11,370 nt of DNA. It comes from Dethiothermospora halolimnae (lineage in GTDB: Bacteria; Bacillota; Clostridia; Tissierellales; VENL01). The notes below the pieces were generated by a model, which saw only the letters and a list, made by a program, of their open reading frames with translations, made no database searches and was not told the DNA's origin. A program made the translations under genes and the position numbers. Shown one piece after another: positions 1 to 6,000 of the stretch; positions within the stretch are counted from its first letter, which is position 1, and each line of letters opens with the position of its first letter. The stretch covers positions 1-11,370 of the forward strand of contig NZ_JBAKFX010000083.1 of NCBI RefSeq assembly GCF_037577855.1. Direction: 5' to 3'.

Positions 1-150
1 ATTTTAAAAGCCTAAATTTGGCCATTGTTCGTGTTTTTCAAAGGTCTTTTTGTCGTGCATAAATTTAATATTAGAGAATTTAAATTTTTTCACTTAAATA
101 CTCTTGACTTTTACTAGCTGGTCTATATGATAAAGTTACCCTTGCCAACC
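1..150. other. Unassigned left edge, no gene seen
   Basis: This stretch lies downstream of thiE. Neither strand has a convincing reading frame. The only ATG-led frame (minus strand, 60 down to 4, 18 codons) has no ribosome site. An imperfect inverted repeat is present: GAGAATTTAA at 74-83 faces TTAAATACTC at 94-103, with one mismatch. No hairpin followed by a T-run was found close behind the thiE stop, so a thiE terminator is not evident. It could be spacer or the edge of something outside the window; I cannot tell. Confidence 0.4.
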
Positions 151-774
151 TTAAACTAAATTTCTAAGCCCCTTTGAAGCCTGAAAAACATCCTCTTTTC
201 CCAATATAGCAGACACTACGGCAATACCATCAATACCTGCTGCTATTACAGAACTTGCATTTTTTTCATTAACACCACCTATAGCAACTATAGGGATATT
301 AACTGATTTTTTTATATTTCTTAATTCATCTATGGAAACATCCTCTGTATTATTTTTTGTTTTAGTAGGAAACATGGCTCCAACTCCTAAATAATCGGCA
401 CCTTGACTTTCAGCCTCCAGAGCTTCTTTAACACAATTAGTCGAAGCACCTATTATCTTATCCTGTCCTAATAACTTTCTTGCCATATCTATAGACATAT
501 CGTCGGGACCAACATGAACACCATCTGCATCTATGGCCAGAGCAACATCTATTCTGTCATTTATAATTAATGGAATATTATATTTATTAGTTATTTTTTT
601 TACATTTGTAGCTATATTTATGAACCCATTTGTAGTGGTGTTTTTTTCCCTAAGTTGGACTAATGTTACACCACCTTTTATGGCATCTTCTATAGTTTTA
701 CATAAATCCCTATCACCCAGTAGCTTTCTATCAGTAACTAAATATAAACTATAGTTTACCTGTGATTTTTTCAA
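151..774 (-). CDS. thiE: Thiamine-phosphate synthase ThiE
   Basis: ThiE condenses HMP-pyrophosphate with thiazole phosphate (HET-P) to give thiamine monophosphate and pyrophosphate in the cytosol. The predicted 207-residue protein has the family's usual length and a TIM-barrel pattern. Visible motifs, numbered from the chosen start, are QLREK (40-44), IINDR (70-74), DGVHVG (84-89), GAS (109-111), the pyrophosphate-loop region GAMFPTKTK (132-140), IGG (165-167) and AVVSAI (185-190). The start is taken as TTG at 774-772 because AAGGGGG lies 9 bases upstream and conserved ThiE sequence begins a few residues later. A longer in-frame start at 900 exists, but it would add 42 residues translated from intergenic hairpins. 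The gene is second in the unit, 187 bp behind thiD, and is presumably governed by the same TPP riboswitch. I am confident of the function and fairly confident of the start. Confidence 0.95.
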   Translation of the reverse strand: MKKSQVNYSLYLVTDRKLLGDRDLCKTIEDAIKGGVTLVQLREKNTTTNGFINIATNVKKITNKYNIPLIINDRIDVALAIDADGVHVGPDDMSIDMARKLLGQDKIIGASTNCVKEALEAESQGADYLGVGAMFPTKTKNNTEDVSIDELRNIKKSVNIPIVAIGGVNEKNASSVIAAGIDGIAVVSAILGKEDVFQASKGLRNLV

Positions 775-781
775 TTGAGAA

Positions 782-790
782 CACCCCCTT
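782..790 (-). promoter_or_regulatory. Ribosome binding site deciding the thiE TTG start
   Basis: Read on the minus strand this is AAGGGGGTG, 7 to 9 bases before the TTG codon at 774-772. It is the only good Shine-Dalgarno match near the conserved ThiE N-terminus. It sits immediately after the first hairpin stem (793-810), so that hairpin could influence ribosome access. Confidence 0.75.
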
Positions 791-792
791 TG

Positions 793-934
793 CCGAAGCT
801 GTGGCTTCGGAATTTTAAATTTGCCGTTACTGGGGGATTCGTAATCCCACAGTTTTTTATTTTTCCTAGTTTTATTGGTTTGGGGATTGCGAATCCCCAA
901 ACAACGAAATCCGTAGCGTGGAATTCATTCCACG
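793..934. repeat. Cluster of four distinct compact hairpins between thiD and thiE
   Basis: Four short inverted repeats of unrelated stem sequence follow each other with centres about 35 to 50 bp apart. The first is CCGAAGC / GCTTCGG (793-799, 804-810, loop TGTG). The second is CTGGGGGATT / AATCCCACAG (830-839, 843-852, one mismatch, loop CGT). The third is GTTTGGGGATT / AATCCCCAAAC (878-888, 892-902, loop GCG). The fourth is CGTGGAAT / ATTCCACG (917-924, 927-934, 2-base loop). They are much more GC-rich than the surrounding spacer. In the thiD-thiE transcript they would form a row of stems separated by A-rich linkers. The second hairpin is followed on the plus strand by a T-rich run, so it could also end antisense transcription. 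The origin is unknown; a dispersed intergenic repeat is my best guess. Confidence 0.8.
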
Positions 935-961
935 GTTTCCTTATTTATTCTTTATTCTATA

Positions 962-1750
962 TTATCTATTCTCTGTTTTAAAAAAGTGGTTCGTAGGCCC
1001 TACTCCTTTGCCTATATCTAAAGAGTACTTTATGGCATTGGTTATGTAGTCTTTGGCATTTTTAATGGCATCTTTTATACTATATCCCTTTGCTAAATAG
1101 GAAGTTATGGCAGAGGATAGTGTGCATCCTGTTCCATGGGTATTTTTAGTAGCTATTCTTTTAGAATTAAAATGATGTATATTTTCACCATCATATAACA
1201 CGTCTATGGCATCTCCATCAAGGTGTCCCCCTTTAAGGAGTACATATCTTGGACCCATTTTAGATATTGACTTTGATACAGACTCCATGTCTCCTATAGT
1301 TTTAATATCTTCACCGGATATAACTTCGGCTTCTGGAATATTTGGAGTCACTATTGTTGCCAATGGTAGTAATTCATTTATTAGTGTGTCCTTTGCTTCC
1401 GATTTTAGTAAATCAAATCCACTTTTAGAAATCATAACGGGATCTAAGACGATATTTTTAGCAGAATATTTCTTTAATTTTTCTGCTATAACTTTAATAG
1501 TATCGGTTTTTGATACCATACCTATTTTAACTCCATCTACAATTATGTCATCAAAGATTGCATCTATTTGTTTACCTATTATCTCCATTGACATATCTTC
1601 AACTGCAAATACTCCTTGGGTATTTTGAGCTGTAACAGAGGTTATTACACTCATGCCATATACCCCCAGGGCAGAAAATGTTTTTATATCTGCTTGAATA
1701 CCAGCTCCTCCACAGCTATCGGAGCCTGCAATAGTTAAAGCTTTTTTCAT
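962..1750 (-). CDS. thiD: Hydroxymethylpyrimidine/phosphomethylpyrimidine kinase ThiD
   Basis: ThiD phosphorylates HMP and then HMP-phosphate with ATP to make HMP-PP, the pyrimidine substrate of ThiE. The 262-residue protein has the ribokinase-like fold signatures of the family: the N-terminal GSDSCGGAGIQADIKTF (9-25), DPVM (103-106), TPNIPEAEV (135-143), LKGGH (172-176) and the anion-hole/catalytic stretch THGTGCTLSSA (204-214) containing Cys209. The length is typical. The ATG at 1750-1748 is preceded by AAGGGGG (1765-1759) with 8-base spacing. The gene is the first of the unit and lies directly behind the TPP riboswitch and its terminator. A thiM kinase, often found between thiD and thiE in Firmicutes, is absent here. 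The function is secure. Some homologues act mainly in HMP or pyridoxal salvage, which the sequence alone cannot exclude. Confidence 0.95.
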   Translation of the reverse strand: MKKALTIAGSDSCGGAGIQADIKTFSALGVYGMSVITSVTAQNTQGVFAVEDMSMEIIGKQIDAIFDDIIVDGVKIGMVSKTDTIKVIAEKLKKYSAKNIVLDPVMISKSGFDLLKSEAKDTLINELLPLATIVTPNIPEAEVISGEDIKTIGDMESVSKSISKMGPRYVLLKGGHLDGDAIDVLYDGENIHHFNSKRIATKNTHGTGCTLSSAITSYLAKGYSIKDAIKNAKDYITNAIKYSLDIGKGVGPTNHFFKTENR

Positions 1751-1777
1751 AATTAAAACCCCCTTATAACAAAATAA

Positions 1778-1812
1778 AAAAGCATAAATCCCTTAGTAGG
1801 ATTTATGCTTTT
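1778..1812 (-). terminator. Riboswitch-controlled intrinsic terminator ahead of thiD
   Basis: Read on the minus strand, AAAAGCATAAATCC (1812-1799) pairs perfectly with GGATTTATGCTTTT (1791-1778) over 14 bp across a 7-base loop, and a U-rich run (TTATTTTG) follows. It lies between the TPP aptamer and the thiD ribosome site. This is the standard transcription-termination expression platform of a Firmicute TPP riboswitch: TPP binding should favour this hairpin and stop thiD-thiE transcription. Confidence 0.9.
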
Positions 1813-1830
1813 ATGCATAATGATAAACTA

Positions 1831-1922
1831 TTTCCTACGCTGGCATTATCCAGATCAGGTTTAAGGGTCAAAGACTTTTTAGGGTCCTTTTCTCAGCTAG
1901 CCTATCTAGCTCCCCAGGGTAT
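1831..1922 (-). promoter_or_regulatory. TPP riboswitch (THI element) aptamer
   Basis: The minus strand carries the conserved THI-box landmarks in order. CTGGGGAGC comes first, then the P3 stem AGCTAG / CTAGCT, then CTGAGA. The distal arm follows, with ACCTGATCTGGATAATGCC and CAGCGTAGGAA. This is the well-known aptamer that binds thiamine pyrophosphate. It sits 5' of thiD and is followed by an intrinsic terminator, so it is expected to shut off the thiamine unit when TPP is abundant. Edges are approximate. Confidence 0.96.
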
Positions 1923-1932
1923 TAAGCTATTA

Positions 1933-1960
1933 AATATATATTAACATATAGGTAAGTAAA
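1933..1960 (-). promoter_or_regulatory. Possible sigma-A promoter of the thi unit
   Basis: On the minus strand, TTTACT (1960-1955) and TATATT (1938-1933) are separated by 16 bases. Transcription would begin a few bases before the TPP aptamer. The region is so AT-rich that chance matches are likely; it is proposed mainly because its position fits. Confidence 0.35.
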
Positions 1961-1973
1961 TATAAAGTTATAG

Positions 1974-2537
1974 TTATAGATATTTATTTGATAACTTATT
2001 TATTAAATCTTTATATTTTTCTTTTAGCTGTATATGTTCTGTATCCTCTTCAAAGGATTTAAACTCTACATCTAATCTATTTAAAGTTTCTTTTGATAAA
2101 TTATTTTCTGCGTATCTATATATAACATTGTCCTCTTTATGTATATGATTTTGTAATAGATTACCATAGCCTATAGCATTGGCTATTATATCTAGTTTAG
2201 CTTCATTATTTCCCTTTTCATATTCCTTTAGTGCCAACTCTAAATTAGATACAAAAGCTCTACCATAATCGTGCTCTATAAGCATGCCCTGTATTGGACC
2301 TTCTCCTATTTTTTCTGTCAGTTGTTCCTCCATATATTTAAAAAGCATATCTTCTTCTTTTCCATGGTGATATTTATCAGCATAGTTTCTTATAAAATCA
2401 ATAACAGTATAGAAGTCTTCATAGTCAACTTCCTGAGATTCTAGTATATTTAGACACATTGTTCTTACAACTTTTAGCATAGTTTTGATATTATTATGCT
2501 CACTAACTAAAATATCTATTGTATTTACATTACTCAT
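1974..2537 (-). CDS. Hemerythrin-like (HHE domain) protein
   Basis: This is a 187-residue, soluble, highly helical protein with the metal-ligand pattern of hemerythrin/HHE domains: His14 in SEHNNI, the HHGKEED segment (57-63) with His57/58 and Glu61/62, His89 in IEHD, and HIHKED (131-136) with His131/133 and Glu135. Members bind a di-iron centre that reacts with oxygen, nitric oxide or related species, or they store iron. Which of these applies here is not shown. There is no signal peptide or membrane segment, so it should be cytosolic. The ATG at 2537-2535 has AAGGA about 9 bases upstream. It is divergent from nrdDG, and its stop codon lies close to the thi promoter region. A role in sensing or removing oxygen near an oxygen-labile reductase is plausible inference only. 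Confidence 0.85.
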   Translation of the reverse strand: MSNVNTIDILVSEHNNIKTMLKVVRTMCLNILESQEVDYEDFYTVIDFIRNYADKYHHGKEEDMLFKYMEEQLTEKIGEGPIQGMLIEHDYGRAFVSNLELALKEYEKGNNEAKLDIIANAIGYGNLLQNHIHKEDNVIYRYAENNLSKETLNRLDVEFKSFEEDTEHIQLKEKYKDLINKLSNKYL

Positions 2538-2570
2538 AAAATCACATCCTTAATTTTTTATATTACAAAA

Positions 2571-2632
2571 TCTCTGCTCCCTGCACCTTGCACTTTGCAC
2601 TGAACAAAGAAGTACCAAAGGCACCTTTGTTC
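2571..2632. repeat. Heptamer tandem repeat plus adjacent hairpin
   Basis: Positions 2571-2598 are four consecutive 7-bp units all ending in TGC (TCTCTGC, TCCCTGC, ACCTTGC, ACTTTGC). A hairpin follows directly at 2601-2632: TGAACAAAG (2601-2609) pairs with CTTTGTTCA (2624-2632), with an inner stem GTACC / GGCAC carrying one mismatch. Both would lie in the 5' leader of the hemerythrin mRNA if its promoter is further upstream. The composition differs from the surrounding AT-rich spacer, which suggests a dispersed intergenic repeat unit. No function can be assigned. Confidence 0.7.
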
Positions 2633-2811
2633 ATATAGGACTACTTTATTATTTTTATCCATTTTCAATATAAATAAACATAAAACTAAATTATAAAATG
2701 CTGAAAAATAAAGGATTTTGTATGTTTTAAAATAGACAGTGAAAAAATATAAAGGTCATGATAATTTCCTATCACTTATAAAAAAGCATTTTTAAGTTTA
2801 ATAGACATAAA

Positions 2812-2824
2812 GTCATAATATGAC
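2812..2824. promoter_or_regulatory. Small palindrome upstream of the nrdD promoter, possible operator
   Basis: GTCAT-AAT-ATGAC is a perfect 5-3-5 inverted repeat whose right edge lies 21 bp before the -35 hexamer. The overlapping word ATGACCTT (2820-2827) recurs in inverted form as AAGGTCAT at 2752-2759. This spacing suits an activator or repressor site, but I do not recognise the regulator. Confidence 0.35.
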
Positions 2825-2845
2825 CTTAAGTAAGAAATAAATGAT

Positions 2846-2874
2846 TTGAATTATTATATATATTATCTTAAAAT
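2846..2874 (+). promoter_or_regulatory. Sigma-A promoter of nrdDG
   Basis: TTGAAT (2846-2851) and TAAAAT (2869-2874) are separated by exactly 17 bases, which is a good sigma-A match. Transcription would start near 2881. That places the upstream ATG at 2880 at or before the transcript start and supports the TTG at 2943 as the translation start of nrdD. Confidence 0.65.
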
Positions 2875-2887
2875 AGTATATGTCGTT

Positions 2888-2934
2888 ATACAAGATATAT
2901 GATTTTAAAAATCGGAAAACACAATATAGAGGGG
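2888..2934. promoter_or_regulatory. Tandem NrdR-like boxes
   Basis: The published NrdR box consensus is acaCwAtATaTwGtgt. Positions 2919-2934 (ACACAATATAGAGGGG) match 13 of 16, and 2888-2903 (ATACAAGATATATGAT) match 11 of 16. The two begin 31 bp apart with a 15-bp linker, which is the helical phasing typical of paired NrdR sites. They lie just downstream of the inferred transcription start, and the second overlaps the nrdD ribosome site. NrdR, a zinc-finger/ATP-cone repressor that senses adenine nucleotides, should block transcription from here. The nrdR gene is not in the window. Confidence 0.6.
2928..2934 (+). promoter_or_regulatory. Ribosome binding site deciding the nrdD TTG start
   Basis: AGAGGGG is followed by 8 bases and the TTG at 2943-2945, whose next residues (ITRVQKRNG) begin the ATP cone. 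The alternative ATG at 2880 has no Shine-Dalgarno sequence and lies at or before the predicted transcription start. Confidence 0.75.
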
Positions 2935-2942
2935 TTGATAGT

Positions 2943-5054
2943 TTGATAACAAGAGTCCAAAAAAGAAATGGTGACATAGTTGATTTTGACATAAATAAAA
3001 TTGAAGAAGCTATTTTTGCATCTGCTAAAGCCGTTGGTGGAGACAATAGAGAAGAGGCTAAGAGACTTTCAGTAATTGTTGCAAAAATTGTGGAGGAGGC
3101 CTATGGAGTAGGGATACCTACGGTTGAGAATATACAAGATATAGTGGAAAAGGTATTAATTGAAGAGGGCCATGCAAAAACAGCAAAGTCTTACATATTA
3201 TATAGACAGAAGCATGAAGAGCTAAGGGATGTTAAAAATCTATTTATGGATGCTGAAAAGCTAATTGATGAATATGTTTCCCTAGATGCATGGGAAATAA
3301 ACGAGAATGCTAATATGGGATTTAGTTTACAGGGACTGAATAACCATATAGTGGAATCAATAACTAAAAAATACTGGCTAAATAAGATATACAGAAAGGA
3401 ATTAAGGGATGCCCATATAAATGGAGATTTACATATACATGATTTGGGACTTCTAGCTCCCTATTGTTGTGGATGGGATTTAGAAGCATTACTTAGAAAA
3501 GGCTTTAAAGGTGCCAGTGGTAAGATTGAGTCGTCACCTGCAAAACACTTACAATCCTTTTTGGGACAAATTGTAAACTGGCTATACACCCTTCAGGGAG
3601 AGGCAGCAGGAGCCCAGGCAGTTAGCTCTCTAGATACATATGCAGCTCCTTTTATTTATTATGATGACTTAGAGTATGATCAAGTAAAAAAAATAGTACA
3701 GATGTTTGTATTTAACTTAAATATACCAACTAGGGTAGGATTCCAGACACCTTTTACTAATATTACCCTTGATATAAAGCCCCATGCCATGCTTAAAAAT
3801 ACTAATGTTATTATAGGTGGAAAAATGATGGATAAGACCTATGGAGAATTTCAAAAAGAAATGGATATGTTTAATAAAGCATATTGTGAGGTTATGATGG
3901 AAGGGGACGGAGCGGGAAGAAGCTTTAGTTTTCCTATACCAACAATAAATATAACAAATGATTTTCCATGGGATTCTGAGGTTGTAGATTCTATCATGAA
4001 AATGACAAGAAAGTTTGGAACACCTTACTTTGCAAACTTTGTTAATAGTGATATGAATCCAGAGGATGTAAGAAGTATGTGTTGTAGACTTAGACTTGAT
4101 AATAGGGAACTGAGAAGGAGAGGTGGCGGTTTATTTGGAGCCAATCCTCTAACGGGAAGTATAAATGTAGTAACTTTAAATATGGCTAGAATAGGATATT
4201 TATCAAAAACTAAGGAAGAATTTAAAAAGTCAGTAAGGAAATTGATGGAGAAAGCCAAGGAAATATGTGAAAATAAAAGGATATTATTAGAGCGATATAT
4301 GGATGCAGGATTATACCCATATTCAAAATTCTATTTACAGGGTATAAAAGATGGAGAAGGGGAGTTCTTTAAAAACCACTTTAGTACAATAGGTCTTAAT
4401 GGTATGAATGAAGCTTGTTTAAATTTATTAGGGGAAGATATAACTACAGAAGAAGGTAATGAATTTGCAATTGAAATTATGGAATTTATGAATCGAGTTA
4501 TACAGATATTCCAAGAAGAAACAGGAAGTCTTTGGAATCTGGAAGCATCTCCAGCAGAGGGAGCTGCCTATAGATTTGCTAGAATGGATAAAAGAATGTA
4601 TCCCAATATTATAACCCAAGGGGAAGGGGAACCTTATTATACAAATTCTACACAGTTACCTGTGGGACATACAAAGGATATATTTGAAGCTGTGGAACTT
4701 CAAGAAAAGCTACAGTCTTTATATACTGGAGGAACTGTATTCCATGGATTTTTAGGAGAGGAAATAGATAATGAGGAGACCGGGAAAGCTCTTATAAAGA
4801 AGGTATTTGAAAATAGCAAAATGCCTTATTTGACCATAAGTCCAACATATAGTATATGTCCAGATCATGGCTATTTAAAGGGAGAACACTTCACATGTCC
4901 TGATTGTGGAAAAGAATCGGAGGTTTGGACTAGGGTTGTGGGATTCCATAGACCGGTGCAATCGTGGAATAAAGGTAAAAAAGAAGAGTATAAAGATAGG
5001 GTAGAGTTTGATGCTGATTATAGTTTAGAAGGAAAAAAAGATAAGGCTGTGTAA
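2943..5054 (+). CDS. nrdD: Anaerobic ribonucleoside-triphosphate reductase (class III) NrdD
   Basis: NrdD reduces ribonucleoside triphosphates to dNTPs by glycyl-radical chemistry in the absence of oxygen. With the TTG start it has 703 residues, normal for the family. An N-terminal ATP cone (about 3-95) provides allosteric control by ATP/dATP. The ten-stranded barrel follows. Candidate active-site cysteines are in PYCCGWDL (Cys175/176) and MCCRLRL (Cys380/381). The C-terminal zinc site reads CPDH...CPDC (Cys639, His642, Cys652, Cys655), so one of the usual four cysteines is His. The glycyl radical residue is Gly667 in RVVGFHRPV. The gene is first in an operon with nrdG, 91 bp upstream of it, behind a sigma-A promoter and tandem NrdR-like boxes. 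Whether formate or a thioredoxin-type protein is the reductant cannot be settled by eye. The identity is very secure; the start is well supported. Confidence 0.97.
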   Translation: MITRVQKRNGDIVDFDINKIEEAIFASAKAVGGDNREEAKRLSVIVAKIVEEAYGVGIPTVENIQDIVEKVLIEEGHAKTAKSYILYRQKHEELRDVKNLFMDAEKLIDEYVSLDAWEINENANMGFSLQGLNNHIVESITKKYWLNKIYRKELRDAHINGDLHIHDLGLLAPYCCGWDLEALLRKGFKGASGKIESSPAKHLQSFLGQIVNWLYTLQGEAAGAQAVSSLDTYAAPFIYYDDLEYDQVKKIVQMFVFNLNIPTRVGFQTPFTNITLDIKPHAMLKNTNVIIGGKMMDKTYGEFQKEMDMFNKAYCEVMMEGDGAGRSFSFPIPTINITNDFPWDSEVVDSIMKMTRKFGTPYFANFVNSDMNPEDVRSMCCRLRLDNRELRRRGGGLFGANPLTGSINVVTLNMARIGYLSKTKEEFKKSVRKLMEKAKEICENKRILLERYMDAGLYPYSKFYLQGIKDGEGEFFKNHFSTIGLNGMNEACLNLLGEDITTEEGNEFAIEIMEFMNRVIQIFQEETGSLWNLEASPAEGAAYRFARMDKRMYPNIITQGEGEPYYTNSTQLPVGHTKDIFEAVELQEKLQSLYTGGTVFHGFLGEEIDNEETGKALIKKVFENSKMPYLTISPTYSICPDHGYLKGEHFTCPDCGKESEVWTRVVGFHRPVQSWNKGKKEEYKDRVEFDADYSLEGKKDKAV

Positions 5055-5056
5055 AT

Positions 5057-5078
5057 AGGTATCCCATAAGGGATACCT
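5057..5078 (+). terminator. Hairpin directly behind nrdD, weak terminator or mRNA-processing stem
   Basis: AGGTATCCC (5057-5065) and GGGATACCT (5070-5078) form a perfect 9-bp stem with loop ATAA, starting 2 bases after the nrdD stop. Only a short T-run (TT, then ACAAAT) follows, so full termination is unlikely. It may reduce read-through or protect the nrdD mRNA end, lowering nrdG relative to nrdD. Confidence 0.5.
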
Positions 5079-5088
5079 TTACAAATGT

Positions 5089-5112
5089 AGGGGCTAGTCA
5101 TGCCTAGTCCCT
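5089..5112. repeat. Hairpin repeat, copy 1
   Basis: AGGGGCTAG (5089-5097) pairs with CTAGTCCCT (5104-5112) over 9 bp with one G-U pair and loop TCATGC. Read in reverse complement, these 24 bases match the core of the longer hairpin at 7232-7255 region at 22 of 24 positions. It lies between nrdD and nrdG, 33 bp before the nrdG start codon. Confidence 0.7.
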
Positions 5113-5145
5113 TTGAAATCATAAAAGGTCAAATGGGGGGATAAA

Positions 5146-5829
5146 ATGTTTAGAGGTCATCAGAAATCATCGTTTATAGATTATCCTAAGAAGATATCCA
5201 CTGTATTTTTCACAGGAGGTTGTAACTTTAGGTGTCCCTATTGCCATAATAGTAGTCTTGTGAACAATAGGGGAGATAAATTATCGATGGAGTATGCTAT
5301 AGAGTATCTGGTTAAGAGAAAGAAAATGATAGATGCAGTATGTATATCTGGAGGAGAGGCTACTTTACATGAGGGTATATATGATTTTATAATAGAGACT
5401 AAGAAATTAGGTTACTTAGTTAAAATAGACACCAATGGTACAAACCCAAATTTTATTAAAAAACTAATAGATGAAAATTTACTAGATTATATAGCTATGG
5501 ATATAAAGGCACCTTTTAAAAAATATAATGAGGTTACAGGAACTACTGTAGATATAGGGAATATTAATAAAACTATAAATATTATAATAGAGTCTAATAT
5601 TGATTATGAATTTAGAACTACGGTCTGTAAAGAACTACTAGATATTCATGATATAATAGATATATCTAAAGAAATTAAAGAAGCTAAAAGATATATTATT
5701 CAAAATTTTAAAGATGGAGATACTATATTAGATGGAAAAAATAAATTTACATCTTTTACGAAGGATGAATTAGAAGATTTAAAACAAAAGATTAGCAATT
5801 TATTTTTAGATTTTAAGATTAGAAATTAA
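5146..5829 (+). CDS. nrdG: Anaerobic ribonucleotide reductase activating protein, radical SAM (NrdG)
   Basis: NrdG is the radical-SAM activase that uses a 4Fe-4S cluster and S-adenosylmethionine to create the glycyl radical in NrdD. The 227-residue protein has the cluster motif CNFRCPYC (Cys26, Cys30, Cys33) and the SAM-contacting GGE (69-71). The segment KSSFIDYPKKISTVFFTGGCNFRCPYCHN resembles the longer NrdG2-type activases of Clostridia, Thermotoga and archaea more than the short E. coli NrdG; this is by recall, not search. SGGEAT has Ala where Pro is more usual after GGE. The ATG is preceded by GGGGGG and sits 91 bp behind nrdD, so co-transcription is expected despite two hairpins in the gap. 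Other small radical-SAM activases look similar, but the neighbour makes NrdG the clear choice. Confidence 0.93.
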   Translation: MFRGHQKSSFIDYPKKISTVFFTGGCNFRCPYCHNSSLVNNRGDKLSMEYAIEYLVKRKKMIDAVCISGGEATLHEGIYDFIIETKKLGYLVKIDTNGTNPNFIKKLIDENLLDYIAMDIKAPFKKYNEVTGTTVDIGNINKTINIIIESNIDYEFRTTVCKELLDIHDIIDISKEIKEAKRYIIQNFKDGDTILDGKNKFTSFTKDELEDLKQKISNLFLDFKIRN

Positions 5830-5967
5830 GTATAATTGGTTATAAATGATAAAGTCCAGATGATGTAGAGGGGAAATACTGCTAGGTATAATAATAGATA
5901 GACACTGAAAATACGACTTGTGTAAATATACTTTGTAAACAAGCTGAATTTAAGTATTACTATGTGT
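5830..5967. other. Spacer behind nrdG, content unknown
   Basis: No frame with a start and a ribosome site is present on either strand. The segment from about 5851 to 5945 is less AT-rich than other spacers here and has a weak inverted repeat (CTTGT 5917-5921, ACAAG 5939-5943). No clear nrdG terminator is visible. It could hold a small RNA or an unrecognised 3' element. Confidence 0.3.
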
Positions 5968-5973
5968 TATACT
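5944..5973 (+). promoter_or_regulatory. Probable promoter of the TPR gene
   Basis: TATACT (5968-5973) is preceded by TGT, giving an extended -10 element. A partial -35, CTGAAT (5944-5949), lies 18 bases upstream. Transcription would begin near 5980, about 37 bases before the ATG. Confidence 0.45.
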
Positions 5974-6000
5974 ATAAAAGAAAAATTAATATTTATATTT

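Larger units (their letters stand above)
2538..2942. other. Divergent intergenic region between the hemerythrin gene and nrdD
   Basis: The 405 bp contain no supportable gene. From left to right they hold four TGC-ending heptamers (2571-2598), a strong hairpin (2601-2632), about 120 bp of featureless AT-rich DNA, a small palindrome (2812-2824), a sigma-A promoter (2846-2874), and two NrdR-like boxes (2888-2903 and 2919-2934) leading to the nrdD ribosome site. I did not find a convincing promoter for the minus-strand hemerythrin gene. Confidence 0.7.

Noticed and set aside
4..60. 18-codon minus-strand frame at the left edge
   Set aside because: No ribosome site and too short to judge.
811..829. 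Fifth hairpin in the thiD-thiE array
   Set aside because: CGG...CCG ends match, but the interior has several mismatches, so a stable stem is not supported.
775..900. N-terminal extension of ThiE from the ATG at 900
   Set aside because: It translates the hairpin array, has no homology-like content, and a strong ribosome site precedes the internal TTG at 774.
1206..1628. 140-codon plus-strand frame
   Set aside because: It is antisense to thiD, has no ribosome site and no recognisable features; the thiD frame is clearly the coding one.
2880..2942. Longer nrdD start at the ATG at 2880
   Set aside because: No ribosome site; it lies at or before the predicted transcription start, and the 21 extra residues would overlay the NrdR-like boxes.
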